NCBI RefSeq assembly: GCF_026262505.1
Contig: NW_026529251.1
Span: 1-64,000, forward strand
Direction: 5' to 3'
DNA length: 64,000 nt
Source: Trichomonas vaginalis G3
Lineage: Eukaryota > Parabasalia > Trichomonadida > Trichomonadidae
Below the pieces are notes generated by a model that saw only the letters and a program-made list of their open reading frames with translations, had not been told where the DNA came from and did not search any database. A program made the position numbers and the translations under genes. Positions 10,165 to 19,854 of the stretch are shown one piece after another; position 1 is the stretch's first letter; each line of letters starts with the position of its first letter.

Positions 10165-10887
10165 AGTAGTAGGGTATGATGGGTTGTGTGACTTTTTTTG
10201 TAAACGTAAGAATTCATACAATATCGAACGATTTTGTATCATTATTTTTAACATTATTTTTAAAATAATTTATTTTTTTATTCTTACATAAATGACCCAA
10301 CAAGTGAAACCAGATAAAGTGGATTATCGAATTTTAGAGGATGGTGTTCCTGTTTATATTCAAAGATTTAAAGGGAAGCAATATTATAGAATTGTTAATC
10401 CTGAATATGTGAAACATTTATTTAAAAAGGAAGACTGTGAATTATTAAATGAATATGAAACCAATAAATCAAAACTGAGATATAAATATATTGGAAGTGA
10501 TGAAAGATGTAAAGATAAAGATAAAGTTTATACAGTTTCATATAATGAATGGAAAACCAATAAGATAAGAAAACATTTAGGAGATTATGGGAAATGTTCT
10601 GAATTCTTTAAATCTAGTATGTACGAGAGAGTAAAAGAAATCAGATATAATTATTTTCATGAATGAAAAATAAACTTTAAAAATTCATGTCTTACATTTA
10701 TGAATAATTTATTTTTTGTAATCGTAAGAATTCTCACATAATTGAATGATTTTTGAACATACTTCTGAATAGCAGATTTTAAAAATTTATGAATAATTTA
10801 TAAAAAGTTTTTATTCCTACAATTCCTATATTACCATTAATAAAAGAATATATTTTTGCATAGATTCCAAATATGGTGTCAATTTTT
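10165..10887 (+). repeat. Left terminal inverted repeat of B2
   Basis: It is the inverted partner of 30550-31271 and includes the MTQQV gene. The inner limit is ATATGGTGTCAATTTTT. The 10667-11014 stretch after the gene is AT-rich, with a second copy of the TAAGAATTCTCACATAATTG segment, and holds no other gene. Confidence 0.88.
10292..10666 (+). CDS. TIR-borne conserved protein MTQQVKPDK (124 aa)
   Basis: The protein is basic and aromatic-rich (YYRIVNPEYVKHLFKKEDC, then SYNEWKTNKIRKHLGDYGKC), without signal peptide or membrane segment. It could be a small DNA-binding protein, but no family is recognised. Because it lies within the TIR it exists twice in B2 (the partner at 30771-31144 is broken). 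It is absent from the TIRs of B1, which carry a repeat module there. The start follows TTTTTTATTCTTACATAA, the typical family B start signal. Confidence 0.65.
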   Translation: MTQQVKPDKVDYRILEDGVPVYIQRFKGKQYYRIVNPEYVKHLFKKEDCELLNEYETNKSKLRYKYIGSDERCKDKDKVYTVSYNEWKTNKIRKHLGDYGKCSEFFKSSMYERVKEIRYNYFHE

Positions 10888-11014
10888 AAAAAATTTTGAA
10901 TTCAATGAGTTATATCAAAAATAAAATTCTTGAATAGAGTAAAAAATTTAAATAATTTATTTAAATATTTTCTTCTGACATTTATGAATAATTTATTTTT
11001 TAATTCGTAAGAAA

Positions 11015-11494
11015 ATGAGTGGATCAAGATTCGTAACCGTCAATCAATTAATGGATGCTCTTTCACCAATTCTTGAAAATGTTAAACAAGTAGATGTTTA
11101 TTTCGATGATTATGTAGAAAGTTTATATTATAAAGGTAAGTTTAATATTAAACCCATTGCTTTTGCATTTGATAATAAATTAATTGAAAATGCAAAAATT
11201 TGGGAATTAATTCCAGATATTGAATTTATAACAAATATTAAGGATAAATGGTTCAAACGAATTCCAACCACAAAAGTTCTTTGTAAATTAATGATCAAAA
11301 CTGAGGAAAAAGAATTTCATGAATTTACATATCATCCAAATAAAGTTTCAGAACTAGAAAATGAAAAACTTCAGAAAAAATTAAACGATAGACTTTCAAA
11401 TGATCGTATTGAAAAAATAAATAAACTAGCAGAAGTTGCATTTAATAATGAAATATTTGATGAATATAACCTTGAACTCAGTGATGGACTTTAA
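11015..11494 (+). CDS. Conserved family B protein MSGSRF (159 aa)
   Basis: The sequence begins SRFVTVNQLMDALSPILENV, then VDVYFDDY, then KPIAFAF. The same pattern (FISVNKYMTEVKDKLAPF, LNVYFYNF, PVKFAVV) occurs in the family A protein at 54858-55277, so I infer a shared but diverged family. A near-identical copy lies at 37440-37919 in B1. It ends in a hairpin shared with the convergent gene at 11521. Function unknown; a replication accessory such as a single-strand DNA-binding protein is only a guess. Confidence 0.65.
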   Translation: MSGSRFVTVNQLMDALSPILENVKQVDVYFDDYVESLYYKGKFNIKPIAFAFDNKLIENAKIWELIPDIEFITNIKDKWFKRIPTTKVLCKLMIKTEEKEFHEFTYHPNKVSELENEKLQKKLNDRLSNDRIEKINKLAEVAFNNEIFDEYNLELSDGL

Positions 11495-11525
11495 GTCCTG
11501 GGCACTTTGTGCCTTGGACTTTAAG
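11489..11525. terminator. GC-rich hairpin between convergent genes
   Basis: CTTTAAGTCC and GGACTTTAAG are inverted partners, with TGGGCAC and GTGCC forming the inner stem. It spans the stop codons of the two convergent genes at 11015-11494 and 11521-11895. A role in 3'-end formation is an inference. The same site in B1 is where the MULE-like element inserted. Confidence 0.5.
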
Positions 11526-11895
11526 GACCCGGGCTCAACGAGTCATGATTTATGATATCAATTATTTGATTTATTCTTTCTTCAATAATTTCTATTCTTT
11601 TTGTTAAATCATCAATTTTCATTAATGAGGTGATTCTTGATTGAGGAATAGATTTTAAACTAACAACACCTTTTATTTTTGAAATTTTGAATCCATCAAC
11701 TTTAAACATTTTATTCAATTTACATGTTGTCAATTCTTCAAATAATTTTTTATTATTAGCATAATAGTCATTAAATTCTTCAACAGATGAAAAAATTTTT
11801 GTTTCAGTAATGGGTTTAACAATGTTTATTTTATTTTGAACATCTTCACTTATTTCTTCCTCCTCTGTTTCATTTATTTTTAAAATCGGTTTCAT
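11521..11895 (-). CDS. Conserved family B protein MKPILKINE (124 aa)
   Basis: An acidic N-terminus is followed by a compact central part (SSVEEFNDYYANNKKLFEEL, then KVDGFKISKIKGVVSLKSIP) and a C-terminal helix with heptad-like spacing (LTKRIEIIEERINQIIDIIN), probably a short coiled-coil. A near-identical copy is at 36074-36448. No family is recognised. It lies opposite to and convergent with MSGSRF. Confidence 0.6.
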   Translation of the reverse strand: MKPILKINETEEEEISEDVQNKINIVKPITETKIFSSVEEFNDYYANNKKLFEELTTCKLNKMFKVDGFKISKIKGVVSLKSIPQSRITSLMKIDDLTKRIEIIEERINQIIDIINHDSLSPGP

Positions 11896-11961
11896 TTATC
11901 ATTAAATAAAAATTAGAATATAAGTGATGAAATATATTTTTTAATTAATATTAAATCAGAA

Positions 11962-12198
11962 ATGGCGGCAGGATTCTTTAAAAAGTTATGGGAAGGAATT
12001 AAGAAAGCTGCAAGTTGGGTTCATCAAAAGATTATTAAACCCATTGCAAACTTTTTGGCACCAGTAGCGAAAACGGCAGGAACTATCATAGGTGGAGTAT
12101 TAGGTGCTAAAGCAGGTAATCCAGCGATGGGAGCACAAGCAGGTAACGCAGTTGGTGGAATTGCTGAAGGAATACTTAATAAAATAGGAGGAAAGTAG
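11962..12198 (+). CDS. Amphipathic lytic-type peptide MAAGFFKKLWEGI (78 aa)
   Basis: The first 25 residues form a strongly amphipathic basic helix (FFKKLWEGIKKAASWVHQKI), followed by a Gly/Ala-rich hydrophobic part with small-residue spacing (GTIIGGVLGAKAGNPAMG). This is the design of membrane-active peptides and of adenovirus protein VI-like minor capsid proteins; the function is inferred. The gene next to it at 12219-12431 begins with the same ten residues, and a copy is present in B1 at 35771-36007. Confidence 0.65.
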   Translation: MAAGFFKKLWEGIKKAASWVHQKIIKPIANFLAPVAKTAGTIIGGVLGAKAGNPAMGAQAGNAVGGIAEGILNKIGGK

Positions 12199-12218
12199 TG
12201 GAAAAATAAATATTATTT

Positions 12219-12431
12219 TTATCTCAATATCGGTTGTAGTCGACGATAAACTTTATCTCCTTTATTTAATACTTCCCTTACCGGAACATTAGGTGCTATT
12301 TGTTCTGCAACGTCACTAATTGCTTCTTTATTCTTAAATATCCAATTTGCTCCTTTCTTCATTGTTTCCCAAACTTTATGCGCTCCTCTTTTTACTTTAT
12401 CCCATAACTTTTTAAAGAATCCTGCAGCCAT
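12219..12431 (-). CDS. Amphipathic lytic-type peptide MAAGFFKKLWDKV (70 aa)
   Basis: It starts MAAGFFKKLW like its convergent neighbour, continues with a long basic amphipathic helix containing Trp every 10-15 residues, then a polar C-terminus (EVLNKGDKVYRRLQPILR). The shared start suggests an old duplication or exchange of the N-terminal signal. Its copy in B1 is 35538-35750. A membrane-lytic or capsid-internal role is inferred. Confidence 0.65.
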   Translation of the reverse strand: MAAGFFKKLWDKVKRGAHKVWETMKKGANWIFKNKEAISDVAEQIAPNVPVREVLNKGDKVYRRLQPILR

Positions 12432-12501
12432 AGTTGATTATTTCATTAAAATTAAAAATTCATTTTCATCTTTTAATTTTGATTTTTTTATTTCATCATA
12501 A

Positions 12502-14139
12502 ATGACGACTAACTATTTGGTGCCAAACACTAAACCGATTAATGGAAATGTATTTCATTCATTCGAAAAGATAAATGAAATATTCGCAAAGAATGACGGT
12601 AGAAGATATTATAGAGAACTTGAAAGTTCATGCTATGACTCTGATGCTCCATATTTTGATGATAAACAAACTCATTTAAGAATTACAAATCCGGCTCATG
12701 ATGTGAACCAATTAGGTGACACATATATTAAACGCAAAGTTAAAGCAACTCTAGTTTCAAATAAAGCTTTCACATGTGATGCCGCTTTTAAATGCATGCG
12801 TTTATTCGTTGGTTACAAATCATCAAATCAAAGCTTTAAACAATTAGAAGTAGAAACCGAAAGAGGTGATGCCGGTTATCTTCAGATGGATTGCGCCCGT
12901 GAATCTTTCGCATTTGCAACATATAAACCAAAATCAGAAAGGAAAGTTAAAAAGTTTGTTCATTCATTATATAACAATGTCAAAAATATGATAACTCAGT
13001 ATGTGGTAAATATATTGACCCTTCAGAAGTTTTCAAGAAAGCAAATGAAGAAGTTGATGTCACTTTTGATATGATTATTCCGGTAAATGATTTGTTAGCA
13101 TTTCAGGCGTTCGATGATTATCCCAAATCATTTGGTGAAATCATTTTGAAATATTATGTTTTCAGGGATACTTTGGTATTTTGCAGGTTGACCCGTTAAG
13201 AGTTGCTGATTTACAAAATTACGTTTATGAAAAGATAACTGATGAAAATTATGAAAAGATTATGAATCATGTTTATAAATATGATCGCAAATTCCAACAA
13301 ATCGGACTTCCTGCAAATTAATTACAAGCTTAGCCGCTACATCTGCTGACGCAACAGTTGAAGACGTTATTATTTCATGCACAAAGATGGAAGTTTTAGA
13401 GGATAAATGCATTACACCAGGATACGGTTTAATTGAAGAATCAGTTAAAGCAATACCACGTTTATTCAGTAAGGAAGATCCATTCATGATTCCAGCTCAA
13501 CATATTGACGTTCGTTCACTAAATGGAGGTTGCATCACTCCTGAAGGTATCAGTTCTGATTTCTCATACGCTCTTCATAATGTTACAGATGTTGTGTTAA
13601 CATTTCCGAAGAATGCAATGCAAAGAACGGTTTTAGAAAATCCAATGCTTCGAGGTCTTCAGGTCACTATAGATTCCAGAAACTTCCCCGATCAAGCGAT
13701 GACCACAGTGGGTGACATATTCTTTACACGTATGCTTCAAGCTTCTGATTTAGATGGAGTGAATGAATGCACAGAAGAATACGAGGACTCATTAACTAGA
13801 CCACTGAATGATGATAATGGCACGCCATTAGCTAGAACATGGAAAGACCAAACTTCATTCTTATGCACTATTCCAGTTCAACGTGATGGAGCGGGTATAT
13901 TCTTTGATGGATTAGAAACTTTCAACTCACAAGTTACAGTACAAGTGAAAGCTTATCCAATCATTCAGGGTGAAAATGACACTTACTGTTCAAAGGTGAC
14001 AAATCCTCCTCAGGTTTGGTTTACTAGGACTACATATTGGACATGGACACCGGATGAAGGTTTGAAATATCATCCAACAGGTACACCACCACAGTATAGA
14101 AGTTCATATGATGAAATATTGATGAATAGAAATGTTTAA
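12502..14139 (+). pseudogene. Major capsid protein of family B, B2 copy (fossil)
   Basis: The span of about 1.6 kb fits a capsid protein of roughly 540 residues, placed just before the packaging ATPase as in Polintons. The N-terminal half (MTTNYLVPNTKPINGNVFHS) and C-terminal half (ending FWYWTWT-like and YDEILMNRNV) are beta-rich and Asn/Asp-rich. The C-terminal GIFFDGLETFNSQVTVQVKA parallels FADSEDFMGGISTVGTVQIQ at the end of the family A capsid region. A double jelly-roll fold is expected from the class, not proved here. The copy is broken. Confidence 0.7.
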
Positions 14140-14163
14140 AATTATAAATTTATTTTTGATTAA

Positions 14164-14979
14164 ATGGATTTAAATTCTGAAGAATTAGCAGGAGTATATA
14201 ATACATACGTAGATGATATGATTAATGAAGCATTGAGTGATAATAGAAATGCTCTATCTAAGGAAAAATTAATGAAAATTCCATATTCTGAATGTTACTT
14301 AAATTCAATCACTGCAGCAATTGGTAAACAAAATAAAGGTAAAACATTAACGATATTAAAACAAATTATCATTATTGCTAACACTTCACCCCATTCACAT
14401 GTGTTAATTTATATCAACCGTTCAGGTTCACCTTCAGATGATACATTTGAATCTTTAAAGCATTTAATCAAAATTCCAATTATTTATTTATCACAAGAAG
14501 AAGCAGAAGATTATTTGAAAAACTTTTTAATGTATAAAGAGTTATATAATACAATCAAGAAGCAAGGATTAGAGGATAAAATTATTGATAAACAACGGGA
14601 TGAATTATTTGAAACACTTTCTATTTCAAATTTTGATAAAGAATTTTTGCATTCACTAATTTTTCTAGATGATGCCGTGAAATCAAAACTAATAACTAAT
14701 GAGAAATCATATTTTAATCAATTATTAACTCAATGTCGACACATTCAGTGTTCATTCTTTATGGCTGTTCAATACTTTAAAGCATTAAGCACAAACATTA
14801 AATCAAACCTGTCCACCCTTTTCATTTTCAGTGGTTTTAGTCGTCAACAGTTGAACGTTATGCTTTATCAAGTGAATTTACCAATGAGCATTAATGAACT
14901 TTACACACAATATCAACAATTAGGAGAACATGGAAAAATAATAGTTGATTTAAATAAAGGTTCCATTAAATTCGAATAA
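14164..14979 (+). CDS. HerA/FtsK-type genome-packaging ATPase (271 aa)
   Basis: The Walker A motif is GKQNKGKT at about residues 58-65 and the Walker B is SLIFLDDA at about 165-172, followed by an Arg/Gln sensor region (QCRHIQCSFFMAVQYF). The length is typical of A32-like packaging ATPases of Polintons and giant-virus relatives, which pump DNA into capsids. It follows the capsid gene by 24 bases, with a TTATTTTTGATTAA start signal. The frame looks whole. Confidence 0.85.
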   Translation: MDLNSEELAGVYNTYVDDMINEALSDNRNALSKEKLMKIPYSECYLNSITAAIGKQNKGKTLTILKQIIIIANTSPHSHVLIYINRSGSPSDDTFESLKHLIKIPIIYLSQEEAEDYLKNFLMYKELYNTIKKQGLEDKIIDKQRDELFETLSISNFDKEFLHSLIFLDDAVKSKLITNEKSYFNQLLTQCRHIQCSFFMAVQYFKALSTNIKSNLSTLFIFSGFSRQQLNVMLYQVNLPMSINELYTQYQQLGEHGKIIVDLNKGSIKFE

Positions 14980-15020
14980 CTTTTTTATAATTAATTTTTA
15001 TTTTTTATTTATAATTAAAC

Positions 15021-15920
15021 ATGACAGAAATTGCAAATCTTCTACAGGTTCCATTAAAACAAGGAACAAACAAAAAGGGTGCATATAATAGAACTATGAA
15101 AGTTCCAGACGGAATGAAAGAATTAGTCCACATTGTTGCCGGTCTTCAAAAGGATGTTAAACAAATGAGAAACGTTTTAACATTACCAGAAGCTCAAGCA
15201 TATGCCAAACGTCATGGACCAAATTGGGAAGCACATGAAGCAGACATTACAGGACCAAATGGAAAGCCTGATGGAATAAATGAAGTCTTTGTTACTGATG
15301 GTCAAGGAAATATTAAAGTCATAAATGGGTATAAATTAACAATGACGGATTATCCTAAACGTAAAGCATATAATGAATGTTATCCTATGCAATTTGATGA
15401 AAATGGAAAAGCTGTTAAACAATACATTGGAGAAGGTGAAAATGGTCCAAAGTTTTCATACCATCTTAATCCATATTCTTATTTCAATGAAAAATTAAAT
15501 GCTATTGAAGAGGGACCGGATGGATTACCACGATATGTTAACCAGTTTGATGGTCAATATGCAAATTTGAGACCTGAAATTCCAGCTAAGAAATTCTTTA
15601 AAGTTGCTTTATTCAATCCACTGTTCAATGAACAGAAAGAAGCAATGAAAGCAGAATTTAAACCAATTCAAGTGGCAAGGATTTCTTCATCTTCACTTTC
15701 AGAAGCGTTCAAGGAATTGATAAAGAAACCACTTTATTCTCAACAAGGTTATAACTTTGATTTAATTAAAGAAAGTGATAGACGTAAATTAGAAAAATCG
15801 GATGGTTTTAAGAATGCATGTAATGAAATGATTAAAGATATTGTAAATGATAAAATAAGACTGGAAGAAACTCAAACCATTATCAATAACATAATTGGTG
15901 CAGTTACAAAGAAAGTATAA
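15021..15920 (+). CDS. Conserved structural-type protein MTEIANLL (299 aa)
   Basis: The centre carries [20 protein letters not shown], then [18 protein letters not shown]. This D-G-I-x-x-V-x-V-x-D plus N-G-Y plus D-Y-P pattern reminds me of a module in proteins of several large DNA viruses, but I cannot name the family with certainty. Its place between the packaging ATPase and the Cys-Cys protein argues for a virion protein. No close partner was found in family A. The frame looks whole. Confidence 0.6.
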   Translation: MTEIANLLQVPLKQGTNKKGAYNRTMKVPDGMKELVHIVAGLQKDVKQMRNVLTLPEAQAYAKRHGPNWEAHEADITGPNGKPDGINEVFVTDGQGNIKVINGYKLTMTDYPKRKAYNECYPMQFDENGKAVKQYIGEGENGPKFSYHLNPYSYFNEKLNAIEEGPDGLPRYVNQFDGQYANLRPEIPAKKFFKVALFNPLFNEQKEAMKAEFKPIQVARISSSSLSEAFKELIKKPLYSQQGYNFDLIKESDRRKLEKSDGFKNACNEMIKDIVNDKIRLEETQTIINNIIGAVTKKV

Positions 15921-16004
15921 GCAAACAAGGAAGAACCTTGGGATATTACCGTAACAACTAAATAAAACTTTAAATATATTTTTCTTTTTTTTATTCAATT
16001 ATAA

Positions 16005-16661
16005 ATGAGAAGACGTTTCACAAGTCAAAAGAACACTAACGCAAAAGCAGAGATTACGGTTGGTTATAATGTAAATGATGATAAATCACGAATTATTCAA
16101 AATGTTAAAGTTAATGTTAGTCCTGAATTAACAAGGTCAGCAACTCAACCAAATTTATTAACTCGTGACTTACCGAAAAAGGAGGAGGAGCAAAATAAAG
16201 AAGATGGAGACCCAATCATTTTATCTGAACCCGGTAAAGAACCCGTTGAAATCCCCACTTATCCAACATACCCAGCACCACTTGATAACCCATATAAAAT
16301 AGACATTAATTCTGAATTAATGAAAATATATCGCGATATCATAACTGATAATTATGATTCAATAATAAATTTAATTGACCAATCCGGTTTAATTATTTTA
16401 CCTTATGAATCATTAATTCACATTATCGCCATTCTTTGTGATGTTCAAGATTCAGACGTGAAGATTCAATTTTTCATAGATGATGAGGTTTCATGCTGCG
16501 GAACAGTTGCAAAAATAAATCCTATAAAGGATATTAGCACAATTAAGATATCAAAGAACGGAACAACAACTGAACTTCATTTAACATATAATGATATTTA
16601 TAATAAAATAGTTGATGAATATAAAATATCACTTGAAAAATTCTTTGTTAAGGCTATTTAA
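16005..16661 (+). CDS. Conserved SCCG-motif protein (218 aa)
   Basis: The N-terminal 100 residues are polar and Pro-rich. The C-terminal domain contains ILPYESLIHIIAILCDV, DDEVSCCGTV, then KNGTTTELHLTYNDI and ISLEKFFVKAI. The family A protein at 57378-57962 shows the same order (VIAPHEVLKELL, EPDISCCGVS, KGGETLNLKYSFPDV, ISIKNLFAK), so the two families share this gene. The function is unknown; the position among capsid genes suggests a structural or assembly role. The two Cys could bind metal or form a disulfide. Confidence 0.7.
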   Translation: MRRRFTSQKNTNAKAEITVGYNVNDDKSRIIQNVKVNVSPELTRSATQPNLLTRDLPKKEEEQNKEDGDPIILSEPGKEPVEIPTYPTYPAPLDNPYKIDINSELMKIYRDIITDNYDSIINLIDQSGLIILPYESLIHIIAILCDVQDSDVKIQFFIDDEVSCCGTVAKINPIKDISTIKISKNGTTTELHLTYNDIYNKIVDEYKISLEKFFVKAI

Positions 16662-17137
16662 TATTCAAGCATTAACATTATCGAATAATAATCCTTTGAA
16701 TCATAATCGATAATAATTGACCTTTCACCAGTTTCTATCGTTTGTTTTATTTCTTTTTGTTCCCCACTATCTGGATCAGTCATTGTAATTGTTTTTGTTA
16801 TAGTATCTGCTTTATCTTTAACTTCAATCTTTTTTCCATCGGGATATTTAAACCAAAATTCCAAAAATTCGATATTGTCAATCTGTTCATATTTTAATCT
16901 ATCAATTACATTTTTAATACCATCTGAAAATCTTATGAAATGGTCATTATATGGATTCGATTGAACTAAATTTGAATGAAGTGAAATATAACCTGATGAT
17001 GAATATGACATCGACTCATATTTTCTGAAAACACTAAAATTTATAACATGAATGAATTTCTTATTCGTTGAATTTATGAATTCTTGAGGTAATCTTATTC
17101 TAGTTTTATTTATCACTGGAAAATAACGCTTTACCAT
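16658..17137 (-). CDS. Conserved family B protein MVKRYFPV (159 aa)
   Basis: The start at 17137 is preferred over a longer frame because TTTTTATTACGATTAAAAAT precedes it. The protein is beta-rich (FIHVINFSVFRK, ISLHSNLVQ, FLEFWFKYPDGKKI) and could be a single jelly-roll. It is faintly like the family A protein at 6708-7554 and 41571-42417. It overlaps the end of the SCCG gene by a few bases and is divergent from the gene at 17157. Function unknown; minor capsid role inferred. Confidence 0.55.
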   Translation of the reverse strand: MVKRYFPVINKTRIRLPQEFINSTNKKFIHVINFSVFRKYESMSYSSSGYISLHSNLVQSNPYNDHFIRFSDGIKNVIDRLKYEQIDNIEFLEFWFKYPDGKKIEVKDKADTITKTITMTDPDSGEQKEIKQTIETGERSIIIDYDSKDYYSIMLMLEY

Positions 17138-17156
17138 ATTTTTAATCGTAATAAAA
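17138..17156. promoter_or_regulatory. Compact divergent promoter
   Basis: Only 19 bases separate the two divergent start codons. Each strand shows a TTTTTA box: TTTTTATTACGATT towards the minus gene and TTTTTAATCGTAAT towards the plus gene. The same box is seen before most genes in both families. Confidence 0.55.
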
Positions 17157-17867
17157 ATGTCAATTATCAATATTATTTCGAATAATAACTGTGAATTAAA
17201 TTTAACAGTTAGTGGAATTTATAATGTTACTCTCGTTTCTGTGAGTGGTAAATTTAATCCCATTCTTTTAGACCCTTCGGATTATATATCATTTATTAAA
17301 GATGACCATGAAAAAACGTATGATATGTATATAAATAATGTGATAGTGAGGGGGGATATTAACATAATTTTAAGTTATTTAAATGAATCATTTATCGTAT
17401 GGTATGAAGAAAATTTTAAATCAAAACCTGATAAACTTTTTGAACTTGATGAAATAAATAACCTTATTAAATTTCCGCTGAAAATTAAATTTTGTACTCC
17501 TCGTCTTCGTTCATTGTTGGGAATATTAAATTTTGAAAAAGATGTTGGGGATGTTTTGTATTCTGACACTGGTTCCAATTTCATTTTAATCAAATGTGAT
17601 AAAGTTAATACCCCAATGAGATTTTCACATCAAACATTAGACCCTAACTCTTACCCATCAATACAAAACATTTTATCCATCAACTTAAACATATTTTCTT
17701 TATCATATCCGTTTCAATTATCCGGGAATTCATTTATTCTTCATTCAAAAGATTTATCAAATATTAAATTTAGAATAACTGACCTATTTGATTGTGATTT
17801 AGAATTTATGAATGAAATATTATGGCAATTTCAAATAGAAAAAATAGCTGATGAGATAACGGATTAA
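17157..17867 (+). CDS. Putative minor capsid (penton-like) protein (236 aa)
   Basis: It is rich in beta-type segments and aliphatic residues. The C-terminal part (NILSINLNIFSLSYPFQLSG, then IKFRITDLFDCDLEFM) has the layout of Polinton/virophage penton proteins, where strands with Ile/Asn precede a D-x-x-x-x-x-F edge. It follows the SCCG gene, as the region at 56575-57377 does in family A. No sequence signature settles the call. The frame looks whole. Confidence 0.5.
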   Translation: MSIINIISNNNCELNLTVSGIYNVTLVSVSGKFNPILLDPSDYISFIKDDHEKTYDMYINNVIVRGDINIILSYLNESFIVWYEENFKSKPDKLFELDEINNLIKFPLKIKFCTPRLRSLLGILNFEKDVGDVLYSDTGSNFILIKCDKVNTPMRFSHQTLDPNSYPSIQNILSINLNIFSLSYPFQLSGNSFILHSKDLSNIKFRITDLFDCDLEFMNEILWQFQIEKIADEITD

Positions 17868-17891
17868 ATATTTATTTTTAAATCGTAATAA

Positions 17892-19696
17892 ATGATTAAA
17901 CAACAGCAACCACAGACCATTACATACGCCACATATGCATATAATTCAAAGACGGCAGAACAAACGCAAAGGTTGAAATATGGAGATTTGGAGATAGTAT
18001 TGAAAAATGACCATTTCGAATTCGTTTGCAAAGGTGGTGCGGTGATATCAAATATAAAAGAAATTTTATTTATGAATTCAAAAATTAAAGGAATAACGGA
18101 TGATATAACATCAATTCCACCAGAAGAACAGAGATATTACGCATTAAATGCATTTCCTAAAGTTTTGAAGATTGGAAGATTTAATTTAAATGAGGAATTC
18201 ATAAAAGGTTTCCTAAATGACATAATGAAAAAAGCAGATAAAACATATGTTAACGATGAGTTAGAGAAGAAGGCAGATAAGGAATGTGTGGCTAGTGAAT
18301 TAAATAAGAAGGCAGATAAGGAATATGTGGATGAAAAAGATAATGAAATTATAGAAAGGGTTGAATGGTATCATGAATGGACATCAAAGATTTTAAAAAC
18401 TAAAGCTGATACAGGATGGGTTTCAGGATGTTTAGACCTTAAAGCAGATAAAACATATGTTAACGATGAGTTAGAGAAGAAGGCAGATAAGGAATGTGTG
18501 GCTAGTGAATTAAATAAGAAGGCAGATAAGGAATATGTGGATGAAAAAGATAATGAAATTATAGAAAGGGTTGAATGGTATCATGAATGGACATCAAAGA
18601 TTTTAAAAACTAAAGCTGATACAGGATGGGTTTCAGGATGTTTAGACCTTAAAGCAGATAAAACATATGTTAACGAAATATACCAAAGTTTGATAGGAAC
18701 AAAAAATATTGAAACTATTGTTGGCGATGTTTCTATCTATGAAGAAAACAAATATTTTAGATGGGAGTTTGTACACTCCTTAAGAAATGGTATACGGTAT
18801 AAACTCATTCCGAAAAATAACAATGAAATGTATGTAGGCTATATAAAGAATAATGGTACACAAGTTAAAGTTCCATTAGACAACAACTGCTACTTAAACT
18901 TATATGGAGACGAACAAAAGAAATATTTAAGAGTTTATGAAATGGCAGATATGACATTGCCTGACCCAGCTCCAGCACCATATTATTATGACTATGGAGA
19001 TGATGTCAGAACACCACATGTAGATGAACAAAAACTAACATTATATTTAGATTATTATAGATATAAAAGATATAATGCAATAGAAAAAACGAGAATAGTA
19101 TATTATTATACAGATGACAGAAATAAATATTATAGTCAAGATTTTACCTACCCTGAAAACATAAGATTATATTATAAAAAATATTCTGACACAAACCAGA
19201 AGAAACCTGAAATAGTTACACTATATTTTAAGTTCAAAAGAGACAATCCTATAATATCTCATATGTTTGATTTAATGAACCCAGTAGGTTCTATTTATAC
19301 ATCTATGGATGCAAGAAGTCCTCAAGTAATGTTTGGTGTTGGTGCATGGGAACAAATAGTCCACAAGTTTTTGTATTGTGCAAACTCTTCAAAGGAAACA
19401 GGGGAAGTAAAACGATTTCAGGTGAAAATTTACCTGCACACAGTCACTACATAGATTTAAGTACATCTCAAGCAGGTTGGCATAAGCATAGATATTGGGA
19501 TTGGTCAGGAATGACAAAAGGTAAAGGATATGATGTTAAAGACGACGTTAAGTTTGCTATAAATTGTTACTGGGATGACACTCAGGGAGAAGGAAACCAT
19601 ACACATCACGTTTCAGGATATACACAAACAACGGGACAAAGTAAAGAATACATGCCGCCATTTATGACTGTATTCGCATGGTATAGAGTTCAATGA
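17892..19696 (+). pseudogene. Fibre protein of family B with tail-collar tip, B2 copy (fossil)
   Basis: An N-terminal domain of about 110 residues is followed by KADKxYV coiled-coil repeats doubled in a 210-bp tandem duplication, a Tyr-rich middle domain, and a tip with PVGSIYTSMDARSPQVMFGV and MPPFMTVFAWYRVQ of the phage tail-collar type. The tip DNA is nearly identical to that of the family A fibres, although the rest is not. Such fibres are receptor-binding in phages. The copy is broken. Confidence 0.75.
18231..18650 (+). repeat. Tandem duplication of 210 bp in fibre coiled-coil
   Basis: Two units, 18231-18440 and 18441-18650, look identical by eye, and a third begins at 18651 for about 25 bases. 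Each unit is 70 codons and contains three KADK-type turns. The lack of divergence means the duplication is recent. Confidence 0.9.
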
Positions 19697-19854
19697 ACAC
19701 ACTTAACCCAAAGGGTTTAGGCTTACTGAATGAACTAAATATATTTTATGTCTGTAATTAATTAGGTAATGAAGTAATGGATGAACTACAGAAAAGAAGT
19801 TAAAAGCTTGGGGTTGTTTTGTACAAAAATATTGTGAGTAAATGATTTGGGTTA

